A stretch of DNA of 8,464 bases from Cryomorphaceae bacterium (GTDB taxonomy: Bacteria; Bacteroidota; Bacteroidia; Flavobacteriales; Schleiferiaceae), in the NCBI GenBank assembly GCA_003444795.1, contig DLWR01000039.1, forward strand, positions 1 through 8,464, in the 5' to 3' direction. The notes beneath the pieces were generated by a model. The model did no database searches and had not been told where the DNA came from. It worked only from the letters and a program-made list of their open reading frames with translations. Every line of letters starts with the position of its first letter. Within the stretch, counting starts at the first letter, position 1. The position numbers and the translations under genes were made by a program. This document shows, in pieces, positions 1 to 6,761 of the stretch.

Positions 1-1517
1 AGGATTACCAACAATGGCAGATGTGGGAACCGCCTTTTGCCAATGTGGTGTCCTCGCGGGAATTCCGCTGGAAAGATGGAAGCGATACGGGTAGGGTGGT
101 AGTTCAGCATCGGGACTTCGTGCTCAATGCGCCCTTGACACAGCGCCAATTGGGTTTGGCCGTCCGTAGTTATGCGTCCGATGCCTTTGATCAAAGCAGC
201 GATAAATGGGACCAAATCCGTCCCATGCCTTTGGCTGCGGAAGAGGTGGCCCATATGTCCTATCAGGATAGCCTAGCGCTCTATTACGATAGCGATGCCT
301 ACATCGACAGTGTGGACCGGGAGTACAACACGTTCAAGTGGTACAAGCCCCTTCTGACAGGCATGGGCTACAGATCCCGCCAAAAGGGAATTTCCATCTA
401 TATAGATCCTTTGATGGCTCAATTCAGGCCTTTTGGGATTGGCGGATACCGGCACAACCTGGGTGGACGTATCACAAAAACTCTCGCCAACGACCAGCGC
501 TTGACCCTTGATGGCTATGTCAACTATGGCTTTGCCAATCGGGACGTGAAAGGAGAAATCGCCCTAAAATACCGCTATGACCCGCGCCGCTTTGGGGATG
601 TCGAATGGGCCTACGGCGATGATTACATGATGGTGAACACGTACGAATCCATCATGGGCACCTTTGCCCGAGGTAACTATGCGCGCCGAAAATATTTCAC
701 GGTAGCCCAGCGCATGGAGTGGTTTAACGGATTCTATGTGCGCACCAGTTTAGACTTTTCTGAGCGCTCCTCCATCGCCGATTTGGTCATGGATTCGTGG
801 TCGGACGGTTTATTCGGCAGTTTGAATGCACCCAAGGACTTCCCTACCTATACCGTGGCCATTGCCGGGGTACAGGTATTGATTCGCCCATTTCAACGCT
901 ACATCTTCAAGCGCAATCGAAAGTATGTCATGGGCAGCGATTACCCGGACATTGAAGTGGAATACCGCTGGGGCATACCTGGATTGCTTGGTTCAGACGT
1001 AGACTACCATCTTCTGCGGTTGGAAGTCCGCGATTTTATCCAATGGCCGCGCTTGGGATACAGCGAGTGGAGTGCAGGTGCGGGCAGTTTTATGGGCGCC
1101 AATTTGGACAGCATCCGATTTATTGAGCACAAATTTTTCCGCGGTTCGGACCAGCGGTTGTTCTCAATGCCTACAGCCAGTTTCCAAGCCTTGGATTCGA
1201 CGTACCACACGGCGCGTCCCTACATAGAACTCTATGGCATCCATCATTTTCAAGGGTTCTTCCTGGAGCGCATCCCATTGATTAATCGGTTAAATCTGGA
1301 AACGGCCGTCGGGGGCAGCGCGGTTTTCGTCCCCTCCTTGGCGTTGCGGCATGTGGAGACATTTGTAGGTCTAGAGCGCGTATTCCGCATCAATAAGCAG
1401 CTCACGAAATGGGGACTGTACCGCGTCTTTACACCGGGTCAGACCATTGGGACAGGCTTCCAATGGAAGGTGGGTATCAACTTCTACGATTCTTACCGGG
1501 GACGCTGGCTGTATTGA
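1..1517 (+). CDS. DUF5686 family outer-membrane beta-barrel protein, C-terminal part (5' end outside window)
   Basis: The reading frame is open from the first bases, so the ATG at 21 is internal and the gene begins upstream. About 500 residues are visible. Family knowledge: Bacteroidota DUF5686 proteins are about 800 residues, with an N-terminal carboxypeptidase-regulatory-like domain followed by an outer-membrane barrel; that N-terminal part is missing here. What I see is a run of alternating, aromatic-rich strands typical of a barrel, family-like motifs near the end (YRWGIPGLLGSDVDYH, then FFLERIPLINRLNLE, then VETFVGLERVFRI), and a C-terminal aromatic residue (WLY) as expected of a BAM-inserted protein. 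The function is unknown; the family is presumed to act in the outer membrane. It is followed 87 nt later by a periplasmic chaperone-like prolyl isomerase, which suits a role in envelope assembly. Family assignment is fairly sure, role is inference. Confidence 0.8.
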   Translation, partial: DYQQWQMWEPPFANVVSSREFRWKDGSDTGRVVVQHRDFVLNAPLTQRQLGLAVRSYASDAFDQSSDKWDQIRPMPLAAEEVAHMSYQDSLALYYDSDAYIDSVDREYNTFKWYKPLLTGMGYRSRQKGISIYIDPLMAQFRPFGIGGYRHNLGGRITKTLANDQRLTLDGYVNYGFANRDVKGEIALKYRYDPRRFGDVEWAYGDDYMMVNTYESIMGTFARGNYARRKYFTVAQRMEWFNGFYVRTSLDFSERSSIADLVMDSWSDGLFGSLNAPKDFPTYTVAIAGVQVLIRPFQRYIFKRNRKYVMGSDYPDIEVEYRWGIPGLLGSDVDYHLLRLEVRDFIQWPRLGYSEWSAGAGSFMGANLDSIRFIEHKFFRGSDQRLFSMPTASFQALDSTYHTARPYIELYGIHHFQGFFLERIPLINRLNLETAVGGSAVFVPSLALRHVETFVGLERVFRINKQLTKWGLYRVFTPGQTIGTGFQWKVGINFYDSYRGRWLY

Positions 1518-1530
1518 GGGGTAAAAGCCA

Positions 1531-1560
1531 TGGTCATGCCCGCTCGGGGCTGTACATTTG
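1531..1560 (+). promoter_or_regulatory. Candidate Bacteroidota-type promoter of the prolyl isomerase gene
   Basis: TACATTTG at 1553-1560 is an exact match to the Bacteroidota -7 consensus TAnnTTTG. The -33 element is poor: TGG at 1531-1533 (consensus TTG) lies 19 nt upstream. Transcription would start near 1567, giving a leader of roughly 38 nt before the ATG at 1605. There is no Shine-Dalgarno sequence before that ATG. It may serve the prolyl isomerase, YbjQ protein and small membrane protein as one unit. Confidence 0.4.
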
Positions 1561-1604
1561 GGTTTCTAAAATTTTAAGTCGCTTAGATTCGTTTCATTCC
1601 AGCT

Positions 1605-3581
1605 ATGAAAAAGTCACTCTATACGTTGTTGCTCTTGGCTTTGGTTGGCCAACTTTCGGCCCAAACGCTCTTCACCGTCGGCGAGAAAGCCGTTTCGGTC
1701 GATGAATTCCTCTACGTCTACGGAAAGAACAAGGATATTGGCAATCAAATTGACCCCAAGACCCCTGAGGAGTACCTGGGCCTGTACATTGCGTTCAAGC
1801 GCAAAGTGGCAGAAGCAGAGGCCCTTGGGCGCGATACCGTACCCGCCTTTCTTACGGAATACAATACCTACTACCGCCAGTTGCTGAAGCCCTATTTGAC
1901 GGACAAGGCGGTAGACGACAACATCGTCAAGGAGGCCTATGCGCGCATGGCCACGGATGTTCGAGCGGCACACATCATGCTGGATTTGCCCGAAAATGCA
2001 CTGCCCGAGGATACCGCTAAGGTGTATAAGCAAATCATGGCGATCCGCGATCGTCTGAACCGTGGCGAGTCCTTTGAAACCATTGCCAAGCAACAGTCAA
2101 CTGACACGTACAGCGCTGTGAACGGCGGAGACTTGGGGTATTTCAACGTCTTTAACATGGTTTACCCCTTTGAGACCGCATGCTACAGCGCGTCGGTAGG
2201 TCAAGTGGTAGGCCCTGTTCGCACCCAATTCGGCTACCATTTGATCAAGGTCTTGGACAAGCGACCCGCGCGCTACCGCATGACCGCTGCGCACATTTTA
2301 CTGTTGGACACGGAGGATCGCCCCAATCCAGAGGCGGCCAAGAAAATTCAGGACCTCTACAAGAGTTTGCAGGCAGGGGAAGATTTTAATGCTTTGGCGC
2401 GCAAGCATTCTCAGGACCAGAGCTCCTTGTCTCGTGGGGGACAGCTTCCCGCATTTGGCCTCAACCAAATGCTGCCTGAGTTTGAGAGCGCGGCCTTTGA
2501 CTTAGAAAACGACGGCGATTTTTCAGAACCCTTCCAAACCAAACTTGGATGGCACATTGTCAAGCGAATCTCTCGCGAAGATGTTCCCAGCTTTGAGCGG
2601 GTGCAAGGCGAACTGACCGGCAAGATTCGCCGTGACGAGCGTTCCAATGCCTCGCGTCAGGCTTTCTTAGCTCGCTTGCGCACGGACTACCAAGTAGTTG
2701 TAAACGAAGACGCCTTGAACCAAGTGCTCAAAGCTTTGGAAAAAGGAAAGAGCACGGCCAAAATGACGAAAGCGGTAGTGACTTGGACGCCCATGTCCGG
2801 CAATTCCGTCATGCTCACGCAGGCTGAATTTGCAAAACGTGCCATTGATGCTGAAGTGCGTCGCTTGACTTCCCTCAATCTAAACGCCAACAACGTGAGC
2901 AAAGTGGATCCTGTGCTGGCCTATGGCGTTTTGCAGCCTTCGATTGACGGACAGTTGATGGCGGAGGCGGAATACCGCTTGCCCTTGGAAAATTCCACCT
3001 TCCGCTTTTTGTCCCAGGAATACCGCGAGGGAATTTTAGTCTTTGATTTGACGCGCGAACGTGTTTGGGATGCAGCGTCTCAGGACAGCGCCCAATTAGC
3101 GAACTTCTTCGCGGCCTTCCAGCCAGAATACCAGTGGAACAACCGGTACTCGGGTTCCGTTTTCACCACCGATAATGAGAAAGTGGCTAAAAAAGTCGCG
3201 GATCAGTTGCGCCGTGGGGTTCCCGCAGAAAAAGTGATGCGGGTGCTGAATAGCAAGGACCCCTTGACGGTTTCTGCTCAGGACTACACCTTATTGGAGG
3301 CCGGATCAACCACCCTCAATCCCAAGCAAGCCTTGCTGGTGAATGCTGGCCTGCAAGGTCAGGCGGTCACCGGACCAAACCCCGATGCAGAGGGCGGCTA
3401 CGTGGTGGTTTTCATCATGGAGTCCATTCCTGCAGGCCCCAAGGCTTTGGCGGATTGCCGCGGTCAAGTCATCACAGACCTGCAAAAAGCTTTAGAAGAG
3501 CAGTGGTTGGAGTATTTGGGTCAAACCTACCCCTTATATTTGGACCAGGCGGTTTGGACGGCAATCCAGAATAAACTCTAA
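1605..3581 (+). CDS. Periplasmic peptidylprolyl cis-trans isomerase with two parvulin domains (SurA/PpiC-like)
   Basis: A 658-residue exported protein. It begins with a clean Sec signal peptide (MKK, hydrophobic core, cleavage around LSA-QT at residues 18-21) and no lipobox, so it is probably soluble in the periplasm. Two parvulin (rotamase) domains are visible. The first, about 119-220, has AAHIML, GGDLGYF and FGYHLIKV. The second, about 226-323, has AAHILLL, GGQLPAFG and LGWHIVKR. Family knowledge: tandem-parvulin proteins such as SurA escort unfolded outer-membrane proteins and isomerise Xaa-Pro bonds. The region 330-658 has no domain I recognise and is longer than the SurA tail; such long C-terminal extensions are seen in Bacteroidota homologues. 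It lies just after a barrel-protein gene, which fits a chaperone role. The start is set by the signal peptide; there is no ribosome-binding site. I withhold the name surA because of the different layout. Confidence 0.9.
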   Translation: MKKSLYTLLLLALVGQLSAQTLFTVGEKAVSVDEFLYVYGKNKDIGNQIDPKTPEEYLGLYIAFKRKVAEAEALGRDTVPAFLTEYNTYYRQLLKPYLTDKAVDDNIVKEAYARMATDVRAAHIMLDLPENALPEDTAKVYKQIMAIRDRLNRGESFETIAKQQSTDTYSAVNGGDLGYFNVFNMVYPFETACYSASVGQVVGPVRTQFGYHLIKVLDKRPARYRMTAAHILLLDTEDRPNPEAAKKIQDLYKSLQAGEDFNALARKHSQDQSSLSRGGQLPAFGLNQMLPEFESAAFDLENDGDFSEPFQTKLGWHIVKRISREDVPSFERVQGELTGKIRRDERSNASRQAFLARLRTDYQVVVNEDALNQVLKALEKGKSTAKMTKAVVTWTPMSGNSVMLTQAEFAKRAIDAEVRRLTSLNLNANNVSKVDPVLAYGVLQPSIDGQLMAEAEYRLPLENSTFRFLSQEYREGILVFDLTRERVWDAASQDSAQLANFFAAFQPEYQWNNRYSGSVFTTDNEKVAKKVADQLRRGVPAEKVMRVLNSKDPLTVSAQDYTLLEAGSTTLNPKQALLVNAGLQGQAVTGPNPDAEGGYVVVFIMESIPAGPKALADCRGQVITDLQKALEEQWLEYLGQTYPLYLDQAVWTAIQNKL

Positions 3582-3591
3582 GATTAAGCAT

Positions 3592-3906
3592 ATGATCATT
3601 TCTACCACCGAGAACATCCCAGGGCGCGAAGTTTCTGAAGTCTTGGGCGTTGTCCGAGGCAGCACGGTCCGCGCCAGAAATATTGGCCGCGACATTTTTG
3701 CGGGCTTGAAAAACATTGTAGGTGGCGAAATTGAGGAGTACACCCGCCTCGCGGCAGACTCTCGCGAGGAAGCCCTGCTGCGCATGACCCAAGATGCCAA
3801 GCGTTTGGGTGCCGATGCTGTGGTTGGGGTGCGCTTTACCACCTCTATGATCATGCAGGGCGCCTCGGAAATGTTCGCATACGGTACCGCTGTAAAACTG
3901 AAGTAA
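3592..3906 (+). CDS. YbjQ/UPF0145 family protein (heavy-metal-binding-like domain)
   Basis: At 104 residues this is a full-length member of the YbjQ (UPF0145, DUF74) family. Family signatures run through the whole chain: GRDIFAGLKNIVGGEI at about 33-48, EYTRL at 49-53, the helix with EALLRMTQDAKRLGADAVVGVRF at about 60-82, and GASEMFAYGTAV near the end. Known structures of the family are oligomeric rings; the metal-binding label comes from structural likeness and no biochemical role is firmly established. There is no signal peptide, so it is cytosolic. It starts 10 nt after the prolyl isomerase stop, with no Shine-Dalgarno sequence, which points to one transcript. Its stop codon shares one base with the start of the next small gene. 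Family call is confident; function unknown. Confidence 0.92.
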   Translation: MIISTTENIPGREVSEVLGVVRGSTVRARNIGRDIFAGLKNIVGGEIEEYTRLAADSREEALLRMTQDAKRLGADAVVGVRFTTSMIMQGASEMFAYGTAVKLK

Positions 3907-4049
3907 TGGACTGGGGCGATGGGTTGGTGACGGCCATTTTGAGCCTAGAATTTGGCTTCTTTGCCTTTTGCTTGGTGGCCCTCGTGGTGCTGGCCATCCG
4001 CCGGGTCAAAAAGCGCCGAACAGAATCCTTCGAAAAGCGCGAGAATTAG
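3906..4049 (+). CDS. Small single-pass membrane protein, 47 residues, unrecognised
   Basis: The ATG overlaps the YbjQ stop codon by one base (TAATG, 3904-3908), the usual arrangement for translational coupling. The product has a short acidic N-terminus (MDWGDG), one hydrophobic helix of about 22 residues (roughly 9-31, containing FGFFAFCLVALVVLA), then a basic stretch (RRVKKRR, 32-38) and a charged tail. By the positive-inside rule the tail should be cytoplasmic. The hydrophobic stretch, the basic stop-transfer segment and the coupling together make a chance ORF unlikely, but length alone gives weak statistics. I do not recognise the family. It may anchor or partner the YbjQ protein; that is inference from position only. 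Its last four bases overlap the end of the opposing DUF2805 gene. Confidence 0.6.
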   Translation: MDWGDGLVTAILSLEFGFFAFCLVALVVLAIRRVKKRRTESFEKREN

Positions 4050-4297
4050 TCTTTTTGTTGCCGGCAGCGAAAGCGTTGCACATCGCCCGAACGCAGTTTA
4101 GCATGTTTGGTCGTGCGACCCGTTACGCGTTTGCGCCAAATCTTGAACGAAGTGGGTTTCATTTCGCGGCGCATGATTTCCCGTACCTCGTTTTCTTTCA
4201 AGCCGAATTGAAACGTAATGGCCTCAAAGGGGGTTCGGTCCTCCCAGGCCATTTGGATGATGCGATCGATATCCGTTTCGCTCAAGGTCTGCTTCAT
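4046..4297 (-). CDS. DUF2805 / TIGR03643 family small basic protein
   Basis: An 83-residue protein matching the TIGR03643/DUF2805 pattern: LSETDIDRIIQMAWEDRTPFEAI (about 5-27), FGLKENEVREIMRREMK (31-47) and SFKIWRKRVTGRTTKH (50-65), then a basic tail. Conserved Trp and Met residues are typical of the family, which I recall as mostly found in marine bacteria and uncharacterised. The middle resembles a small helix-turn-helix, and the charge suggests nucleic-acid binding; both are inference. An in-frame ATG at 4366 would add 23 residues, but that start would overlap the upstream acetyltransferase by 37 nt, and the added residues do not resemble the family, so I chose the ATG at 4297, 32 nt after the acetyltransferase stop. 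It is probably co-transcribed with that gene. Confidence 0.85.
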   Translation of the reverse strand: MKQTLSETDIDRIIQMAWEDRTPFEAITFQFGLKENEVREIMRREMKPTSFKIWRKRVTGRTTKHAKLRSGDVQRFRCRQQKD

Positions 4298-4329
4298 GCT
4301 CCATAGAACGATGCGCCAAGCCGGAAAGT

Positions 4330-4857
4330 TTAAGAAGTCTGAAATAATTGAATGCGCGCATGGCAAACGTCCGCATCAAACGAAGGATGTTTCCCGCATT
4401 GAATTTCATGGAAACCGAGCCGATTTAAGCTAGTGCGGCTTCTGGCGTTATCCACATTGGCATACGCGTCCAGGAGGGGAAAGTGCAAGACGTTTTTGGC
4501 GTGGGCTAGTATACACGTCCCCGTCTGTTGTATCCAGCCTTTTCCAGCTTCCTCTGGAAGTAAAGCAAAGCCCAGTTCTGGAACCTCTATGCCAGGACGG
4601 TGCAGGATGCCATTTACGCCCACGAGCACGTGTCGCTCGAGGCATTCAATGCCCCAAAGTCCATAGCCTTTCTCGCGGTAGGGAAGGGTATAAGCGCGCT
4701 CAATGTACGCCAAAGCACCTTCTTCCGTCTCTGTGCCTCGAGGGCCAATGTTCTGCAACCAGCCTTCCGTTTGCGTAAGGGTTTGGATGAATTTCACATC
4801 GGCTGACGTGATTTCGCGGAGGAGAAACGATGCAGAGGAGCAAGTGGGCACGGGCAT
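4330..4857 (-). CDS. GNAT family N-acetyltransferase (RimJ/RimL-like)
   Basis: A 175-residue single-domain acetyltransferase of the GNAT fold, the usual length for the RimJ/RimL-like group. Supporting motifs: FLLREITSAD at about 11-20 (first strand), WLQNIGPRGTETEEGALAYIE at 33-53, GLWGIE at 66-71, VGVNGILHR at 79-87, the core strand ELGFALLP at 94-101, a modified acetyl-CoA pyrophosphate loop AGKG at 104-107, and NVDNARSRTSLNRLGF at 134-149, where the Asn and the following helix close the site. It should transfer an acetyl group from acetyl-CoA to an amine; the substrate cannot be read from the sequence (a protein N-terminus, amino acid or antibiotic are all possible for the family). The start at 4857 has no Shine-Dalgarno sequence. 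It precedes the DUF2805 gene by 32 nt on the same strand. Confidence 0.88.
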   Translation of the reverse strand: MPVPTCSSASFLLREITSADVKFIQTLTQTEGWLQNIGPRGTETEEGALAYIERAYTLPYREKGYGLWGIECLERHVLVGVNGILHRPGIEVPELGFALLPEEAGKGWIQQTGTCILAHAKNVLHFPLLDAYANVDNARSRTSLNRLGFHEIQCGKHPSFDADVCHARIQLFQTS

Positions 4858-4902
4858 GCCCTAAAAGTAGGAAGCTAACAAGTTCAAGGGAGTGGCATAT
4901 GC

Positions 4903-4943
4903 AAAGAAAAACCCCGACACTTTCGCGTCGGGGTTTCTTTTTT
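4903..4943 (-). terminator. Intrinsic terminator downstream of ssrA (bidirectional in form)
   Basis: A perfect 10-bp stem pairs AAACCCCGAC (4909-4918) with GTCGGGGTTT (4927-4936) across an 8-nt loop. On the - strand it is followed by a T-rich run (complement of 4903-4911), and on the + strand by TTTTTT (4938-4943), so it could work both ways. No + strand gene ends nearby, so its evident task is to stop ssrA transcription, whose mature 3' end lies 10 nt before the stem, and to insulate the acetyltransferase gene. Confidence 0.9.
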
Positions 4944-4945
4944 AG

Positions 4946-5337
4946 TGGAGCTGGCGGGAATCGAACCCGCGTCCAGACAAGGAAACGATATGCTTTCTAC
5001 ATGCTTAGTTTGTCTTTGATTTTCATCCTGCGGCTGAGAACAAACACCCCACCGCAAGCCTATCTGCTAAAGCTTCAAAGGCCCCCCGCAGCTCAGGGCC
5101 TCCTATTCCCACCTTTCCAGCACCCCTGGATCAGCCTCCGTAGGACGGGGATTCTGAGGGATGTCCCGCTTCCGCACCTAGTGCGGAATTAGCTTAGTCT
5201 CCTATCGGATGATTAAGCGGCAAGAGCGTAGTTGTACTCGCCAGTTATAGATTTCGATGTTGAATTAACGAGCATCAATCGAATAGCTCGGCATGCTTAC
5301 AAACCCCTTCATCTTGCTGTCAATACCGGTCAGCCCC
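4946..5337 (-). ncRNA. ssrA: Transfer-messenger RNA (tmRNA), one-piece form
   Basis: About 392 nt, recognised by both ends and the tag. The 5' end GGGGCTG (5337-5331) pairs with CAGCTCC (4953-4947) as a 7-bp acceptor stem with a G-U wobble at pair 3, the alanine identity element; the discriminator is A (4946). The T arm reads GCGGG-TTCGATT-CCCGC next to it. The conserved TAAGCATG motifs occur near both ends. Pseudoknot 1 is visible: CGAGC (5290-5286) with GCTCG (5273-5269), and TTCGAT (5283-5278) with ATCGAA (5258-5253). A perfect 8-bp hairpin (5188-5170) follows the tag. The CCA tail is not encoded (the next bases are CTA), so it must be added after processing. The RNA, with SmpB, frees stalled ribosomes and tags the product for proteolysis. 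It is the continuous type, not a permuted two-piece one. Confidence 0.97.
5213..5242 (-). other. tmRNA tag-peptide reading frame (GEYNYALAA, stop TAA)
   Basis: Within ssrA, the frame GGC GAG TAC AAC TAC GCT CTT GCC GCT TAA encodes GEYNYALAA. The ALAA end is the protease-recognition signature read by ClpXP-type proteases, and a Gly resume codon is usual in Bacteroidota. The resume codon lies 10 nt after pseudoknot 1 and is preceded by TAACT, the counterpart of TAGTC in E. coli. With the alanine charged on tmRNA the added peptide would be A-GEYNYALAA. Confidence 0.93.
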
Positions 5338-5356
5338 ATGCAGTTGCTTGCAGGGG

Positions 5357-5387
5357 CAAAGGTAGGCATTCGGACCGGCTGGCCCGA
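5357..5387 (-). promoter_or_regulatory. Candidate ssrA promoter
   Basis: On the - strand TACCTTTG (5364-5357) matches the Bacteroidota -7 consensus TAnnTTTG exactly. TCG at 5387-5385 is a one-mismatch -33 element at a 20-nt spacing and follows a short T run (5390-5387). Transcription would begin around 5350, leaving a leader of roughly a dozen bases to be removed by RNase P before the mature end at 5337. It lies right behind the lipoprotein stop codon. Confidence 0.55.
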
Positions 5388-5393
5388 AAAGGA

Positions 5394-6746
5394 TTACTGG
5401 AGGAAAAGGGGCGAATTCAGCGTCTCAATTAGCGTAACACTGGTCTTTTTAACCAAGCTATTTTTCACCGTTTCACGCATGTCATCGACGATTCGGGGAT
5501 TGTAACTCGTTCTGAAACGACTATCCAACTTACCCTTCTGGCCCGTTAATACTTGGTCCGTGGCTTTGTTTTCTGATATGCTACCCCATTGACCTGGATA
5601 CAAGTTTGCGGGATCCCCCGTGTAATCAGCCGAGGCGACAATGCGTTCAGATTGTTCCTCCACTTCTCTAGAAGTGAGGATACTTCTTTTGATTGGGTCG
5701 ACCAGGCTAAACTTGAGCGCCCCATGGATGTATACCCGGTAATCCACATCAAAATATACCACCTTGTGGTAGACTGTTTCTTTGGTTACCACGCCATTGG
5801 CATCTTTCTTTTCCACGATTTCACGGCGGTAGCCTTGGCGTTCGTAGCGGGTCATCTGCCCCGGAACTTCGGTCCAATCCGTCATTTCCATTTCAAGCAG
5901 GTAATCAGGCTGCTCATTGGATTGGTAGCGGGTTTGATCATTCCAGTCGACCCAATCAATGAAGGGATCATCGGTCCGAACCAAATTATTAATCAAGTCC
6001 GCGCGAATGCTCTGGCTAAGGTTTAGCTCCTGTCGGGTTGGCGCCAAAATGTCGCGAACGCCTACGGTCACCATTCCGTGGTAGACAGAGGAATCCTGGT
6101 ATTGACGGCTGTTCTTGTAGGATTGCCCAATTACAGTTTCCATGTCCGCCCACGTGTAGAAAGCTGCACGGTACTTCATGGTGGCATAGAGACGGTGGGC
6201 TTCGCGGTGCATGGGTTCGGCTACTGCGCCACGCCATTTTTCCTGGAAGATCTGATCCTCGGGACTGTACTTCAAAGCGCGTGCATAGAGCAGTTCGGCG
6301 CCCGTAAAATCTTCTTGATCCATGGCTTGGTCGCCCTGCTGTACCAAGTCCTTGACGTAATTGCGCTTCAGCCCATTGTATTGGCTTAGATAGGCGGACG
6401 TACCGGACAAGAGCACGCCAGCTTGATCTGCGCGTGTTTCAAGATCCCGAGCGCGCACAAATGCATCGAGGGCCCCTACCGTTTCGCCGGCATCCGCCAA
6501 GCGTTCAAATTCACGCAATTGCGCTTTGATCTCTTTTTCGCCATAGGTTTTGACCTGAATCATGGCCTTCTGGTGACCAGGCTTGCGCTCCAAAGCTTCA
6601 AGCGAGGCCATGGTAGCCTCATAGGTCAATCCTGCATCCGCCAGCTTTTTACTGCGCTTGAGGGCTTGGTTGGTGGGTGAACAAGAAAAAGCCACCGCTG
6701 CAATAAGCAGGGTGGCTAGTAAAGTAGAGTAGGTTTTACGAGCCAT
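5394..6746 (-). CDS. Putative lipoprotein with TPR-like helical N-terminal half, function unknown
   Basis: A 450-residue exported protein I do not recognise. It has a signal peptide with basic start (MARK), a hydrophobic core (about 8-20) and a lipobox-like AFSC with Cys22, followed by Ser-Pro; position -3 is Ala instead of the usual Leu, so lipidation is likely but not canonical. Residues about 28-215 are helical and charged, with at least one TPR-like pair around 130-163 (LVQQGDQAMDQEDFTGAELLYARALKYSPED). Residues about 225-400 look strand-rich with many aromatic residues (DYLLEMEMTDW, VYHKVVYFDVDYRVYI). No catalytic motif is apparent. TPR lipoproteins commonly act as scaffolds at the membrane, but that is inference. 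It starts 15 nt after rpoD on the same strand, so it is probably co-transcribed with the sigma factor. No Shine-Dalgarno sequence precedes it. Confidence 0.85.
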   Translation of the reverse strand: MARKTYSTLLATLLIAAVAFSCSPTNQALKRSKKLADAGLTYEATMASLEALERKPGHQKAMIQVKTYGEKEIKAQLREFERLADAGETVGALDAFVRARDLETRADQAGVLLSGTSAYLSQYNGLKRNYVKDLVQQGDQAMDQEDFTGAELLYARALKYSPEDQIFQEKWRGAVAEPMHREAHRLYATMKYRAAFYTWADMETVIGQSYKNSRQYQDSSVYHGMVTVGVRDILAPTRQELNLSQSIRADLINNLVRTDDPFIDWVDWNDQTRYQSNEQPDYLLEMEMTDWTEVPGQMTRYERQGYRREIVEKKDANGVVTKETVYHKVVYFDVDYRVYIHGALKFSLVDPIKRSILTSREVEEQSERIVASADYTGDPANLYPGQWGSISENKATDQVLTGQKGKLDSRFRTSYNPRIVDDMRETVKNSLVKKTSVTLIETLNSPLFLQ

Positions 6747-6761
6747 AGGCTCAAAAATACA

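Noticed and set aside
1538..1552. GCCC/GGGC stem between the barrel gene and the prolyl isomerase
   Set aside because: Only 4 bp and no T run, so not a believable terminator.
1409..1705. Open + strand frame bridging the barrel gene and the prolyl isomerase
   Set aside because: It overlaps two well-supported genes in another frame and its product shows no recognisable pattern.
1614..2093. 159-codon - strand frame opposite the prolyl isomerase
   Set aside because: It mirrors the codon bias of the opposite gene; the + strand product has clear parvulin motifs.
4007..4057. CAAAAAG / CTTTTTG inverted repeat at the end of the small membrane protein gene
   Set aside because: The stem is A-T rich with a 37-nt loop; chance is the better explanation.
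4298..4366. Longer start for the DUF2805 gene
   Set aside because: The extra 23 residues do not look like the family and would force a 37-nt overlap with the acetyltransferase gene.
4830..5192. Open + strand frame of 120 codons with GNRTRVQTRKRYAF
   Set aside because: It runs antisense across the terminator and tmRNA 3' domain; this peptide is the familiar false translation of a tmRNA gene.
5589..6026. 145-codon + strand frame opposite the lipoprotein
   Set aside because: It is antisense to a gene with a signal peptide and coherent composition; no start context or family pattern.
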